Origin: Candidatus Zixiibacteriota bacterium
GTDB taxonomy: Bacteria > Zixibacteria > MSB-5A5 > GN15 > FEB-12
NCBI GenBank assembly: GCA_003641405.1
Contig: QNAF01000111.1
Span: 1 to 8,377, forward strand
Length of the DNA stretch: 8,377 nucleotides
Direction of reading: 5' to 3'
The notes below the pieces were generated by a model, which did not search any database, had not been told where the DNA came from, and worked only from the letters and a program-made list of their open reading frames with translations. Each line of letters starts with the position of its first letter. Position 1 is the stretch's first letter. The position numbers and the translations under genes were made by a program. Positions 6,480 to 8,377 of this stretch are shown in pieces.

Positions 6480-6557
6480 AGGCTGTTGAAAAATCGTTCG
6501 CATGCGGTGGTGTCAGGTGTCTCTGCCTGACGCCTCTAGGGAAGTGACACCACTGCA
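6480..6557 (-). repeat. Structured intergenic repeat, copy 2 (inverted relative to copy 1)
   Basis: The inner hairpin has arms GGTGTCAGG (6509-6517) and CCTGACGCC (6526-6534) with one G-T pair and loop TGTCTCTG, identical to loop 1 of copy 1. An outer stem, TGCGGTGGTGTCA (6503-6515) with TGACACCACTGCA (6545-6557), gives 13 pairs including one G-T and competes with the inner one. The tail, read on the minus strand, is TTTTTCAACAGCC (6481-6493), matching the tail of copy 1. The element starts 2 nt after the nnr stop codon. It may help end the lon-nnr transcript, though the T-run lies 9 nt from the outer stem, which is farther than in a standard terminator. Confidence 0.75.
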
Positions 6558-6559
6558 GA

Positions 6560-8101
6560 TTATTCGAACATTTCAAACACCTGAGGCAGGCAGTCGATCA
6601 TGTCACCGGCTATCATGGCGCGCGGTGTGAGTTCTTCAGCGGCGAAATCTCCCGCCAGGCCGTGTACGTACACTCCGGTAACGGCGGCGTCGATGGGTCG
6701 CATTCCCTGGGCAAGGAACGAGCCGATAATTCCTGAGAGCACATCCCCGGAACCTCCAGTAGCCATACCGTTATTCCCGGTAGGATTGAGGAAACAAAAA
6801 CCGTCCGGTCCGGCAACGAGAGTAGGAGAGCCCTTCAGTATCAGCACAAGGTCATGCTGTGAAGCGAACTCTATCGCGACGTCAATTCGTTTTTCGATAT
6901 TGTCCGGTACGGCAGTTTCGGTGAGACGTTGGAACTCGCCCGGGTGCGGCGTTAACACCAGCGGTGAGGGACAGCCTTTGACGATATCGAGATGCCCTGC
7001 CAGTGCGTTGAGACCGTCCGCATCGATTATCGCCGGGCGCTGCAGGTTAGAGACCAGTCGTCTGATCAGTTCTTGTGTTTCGTGGTGTTGTCCGATCCCG
7101 GGACCTATCACGAGAGCATTATTTTCGCTTGCCAGTTTTCTTATTTCCCCAATGCCTCTGAGGGCGAGAACACCCTTTTTTGCGACGTCAGGAAGTGGGT
7201 GTGTCATGACCTCGGTGAGTTTCCCTGCCAGTACAGGCTGTGTTGTTGCCGGACAGGCAACACGGCACAGGCCACAGCCACTTCGCAAAGCGCTTTCTCC
7301 AGCCATCGCGGCCGCACCGGTCATGCCGGTCGATCCGGCGATTACCAGAAGGCGACCGAAATCACCCTTGTGTCCGTCCGGTCTCCTGAGTGGCAGAAGA
7401 TCCGACACGAGGTCTTCCGTGATGAGATCGCACTTGAGTGGGAAAGATTCCACAACGTCGTCAGGGATACCGATCGGGACAACTTCAACGTTTCCTGCAA
7501 GTTCCCGCCCGGGTGTGACAAACAGGCCGAACTTGGGAAGGGCCAGGGGGTATGAGTAGTCAGCTTCGACAACTTCGCCCTCAAACTCTCCGGTGTCGGC
7601 GTTCAGTCCGGAAGGTAGATCAACAGACGCCACCAGGGCGTCCTGACGATTGACGTATGCTATCATATCGGCAGAAAGGCCGCGTGGCGCCCCTGCGAAC
7701 CCGGTGCCGAAAACGGCATCGACAATGATATCACTTTCAAGGTTCTCGGGGAGATTCTCAGCGGAGGCAATCTCGTTGAGATCGAGTCCCAGACCCGCGG
7801 CACGATCGAAATTGAGCCGGGCATCTTCTGACAATTTATCGATCGGTCCCAGGAAATAGACACTCACATCGGCGCCTGCTTTATGCAGGTAACGAGCGAC
7901 AACGTAGCCATCGCCACCGTTGTTCCCTTTGCCACAGAAGACGTTCACTTTTGCGGACGATGGCTTAGTAATCAGATCGTGCAGGATGCATTCCGCAATG
8001 CCACGCCCGGCACTCTCCATTAACTTCTCGGAGGGAATTTCACGACCGTCAATCGCCTCGTGATCGATCTGACGCATTGTTGCCGATGTAACCAGTTTCA
8101 C
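6560..8101 (-). CDS. nnr: Bifunctional NAD(P)H-hydrate repair enzyme (epimerase and ADP/ATP-dependent dehydratase)
   Basis: This cytoplasmic metabolite-repair enzyme restores NADH and NADPH damaged by hydration. The N-terminal YjeF_N half epimerises the R and S hydrates, and the C-terminal carbohydrate-kinase-like half dehydrates the S form using ADP or ATP. The full 513-residue length matches the bifunctional family. The epimerase half shows FCGKGNNGGDGYVVAR (55-70), DAVFGTG (128-134) and SVDLPSGLNADTG (159-171). The dehydratase half begins near HKGDFGRLLVIAGS (244-257) and shows VIGPGIG (331-337), IIDADGLNAL (358-367), LTPHPGEF (383-390), LKGSPTLV (422-429) and the nucleotide-binding GMATGGSGDVLSGIIG (445-460). 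All expected motifs are intact. The start is GTG at 8101, with CGGAG (8109-8113) 7 nt upstream. It follows lon by 22 nt, so the two are probably co-transcribed. Confidence 0.97.
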   Translation of the reverse strand: MKLVTSATMRQIDHEAIDGREIPSEKLMESAGRGIAECILHDLITKPSSAKVNVFCGKGNNGGDGYVVARYLHKAGADVSVYFLGPIDKLSEDARLNFDRAAGLGLDLNEIASAENLPENLESDIIVDAVFGTGFAGAPRGLSADMIAYVNRQDALVASVDLPSGLNADTGEFEGEVVEADYSYPLALPKFGLFVTPGRELAGNVEVVPIGIPDDVVESFPLKCDLITEDLVSDLLPLRRPDGHKGDFGRLLVIAGSTGMTGAAAMAGESALRSGCGLCRVACPATTQPVLAGKLTEVMTHPLPDVAKKGVLALRGIGEIRKLASENNALVIGPGIGQHHETQELIRRLVSNLQRPAIIDADGLNALAGHLDIVKGCPSPLVLTPHPGEFQRLTETAVPDNIEKRIDVAIEFASQHDLVLILKGSPTLVAGPDGFCFLNPTGNNGMATGGSGDVLSGIIGSFLAQGMRPIDAAVTGVYVHGLAGDFAAEELTPRAMIAGDMIDCLPQVFEMFE

Positions 8102-8123
8102 AGATTGGCTCCGTTTGTCAAGC

Positions 8124-8377
8124 CTACCGTTTTCGTGACTGAGCGTTTTTCTTGGCAGGCTTATCCAATGCGAATCTAATGGCTGAGAGGGCGTTCGTAA
8201 AGAACCTGAACTTGAGTTTTTTCTTTATCTCAGGTGGAATCTCGATGGTGTCTTTCCGGTTTGCTTCCGGCAGGATAACAGCCGTGACACCTGCGCGGGC
8301 AGCCGCCAGCGACTTCTCTTTTAGCCCTCCGATGGGCAGTATTTCTCCCCTGAGAGTGATTTCGCCGGTCATAGCAA
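8124..8377 (-). CDS. lon: Lon protease, C-terminal end (partial, cut by window edge)
   Basis: Only the last 83 residues are visible; the rest, including the ATPase domain and the catalytic serine, lies beyond the right edge. The visible part is the end of the Lon peptidase domain: AMTGEITLRGEILPIGGLKEKSLAAARAG matches the conserved segment holding the catalytic lysine in GGLKEK. The segment VILPEANRKD and a helix-rich end follow, as in typical Lon. It finishes with a short basic tail (KPAKKNAQSRKR). Lon is an ATP-dependent cytoplasmic protease that removes misfolded and regulatory proteins. The stop codon TAG is at 8124-8126, just ahead of nnr. Confidence 0.95.
   Translation of the reverse strand, partial: AMTGEITLRGEILPIGGLKEKSLAAARAGVTAVILPEANRKDTIEIPPEIKKKLKFRFFTNALSAIRFALDKPAKKNAQSRKR

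Noticed and set aside
6600..7559. Long open frame on the plus strand across nnr (319 codons)
   Set aside because: It lies entirely opposite a full-length gene with every expected motif, its translation is rich in Ser, Pro and Arg with no domain, and it has no ribosome site; it is a shadow.
1..8377. Search for a composite transposon, phage, CRISPR, toxin-antitoxin or defence system
   Set aside because: No transposase, integrase, direct-repeat array, nuclease or small paired genes are visible; the inverted repeats alone do not establish mobility.

Overview
This window of about 8.4 kb comes from a bacterial chromosome of moderate GC content. It holds seven protein genes (one cut by the right edge), no recognisable RNA gene, and no transposase, integrase or CRISPR array. 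The genes suggest a Gram-negative, diderm-type organism: two multi-spanning lipid-linked-sugar glycosyltransferases, a lipoprotein with a dehydration-fold-type ectodomain, and a secreted deacetylase-fold protein. The mix of GTG and TTG starts, an FN3-like lipoprotein and a dispersed hairpin repeat is reminiscent of uncultivated FCB-group lineages such as Zixibacteria, but that placement is only an impression from the protein style.

Layout from left to right. Positions 1-140 hold a structured repeat made of three hairpins and a T-rich tail. At 192-1790 (+) is a membrane GT-C glycosyltransferase with a GT22-like signature. It converges on a second, ArnT/PMT-like GT-C enzyme at 1846-3318 (-). 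Upstream of that, at 3474-3842 (-), is a stand-alone receiver-domain protein whose key residues are partly replaced. A divergent control region of about 350 bp separates it from a secreted polysaccharide-deacetylase-fold protein at 4194-5165 (+), whose metal-binding and catalytic histidines appear to be lost. That gene converges on a lipoprotein gene at 5224-6351 (-), with a clear minus-strand terminator in between. A second copy of the repeat, inverted relative to the first, lies at 6480-6557. The right end is a housekeeping unit on the minus strand: the C-terminal end of Lon protease followed 22 nt later by the bifunctional NAD(P)H-hydrate repair enzyme Nnr.

How the genes relate. lon and nnr look like one operon, which is plausible as a protein and metabolite quality-control pair. 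The genes between the two repeats share an envelope theme: two glycosyltransferases, a secreted carbohydrate-esterase fold and a lipoprotein. They are not one operon, because their orientations alternate. No convincing defence, phage or mobile system is present. The least ordinary features are the hairpin repeat family, whose loop is conserved while its stem changes by compensatory pairs; the deacetylase-fold protein that has lost its active-site histidines; and the receiver with an NN acidic-pair replacement.
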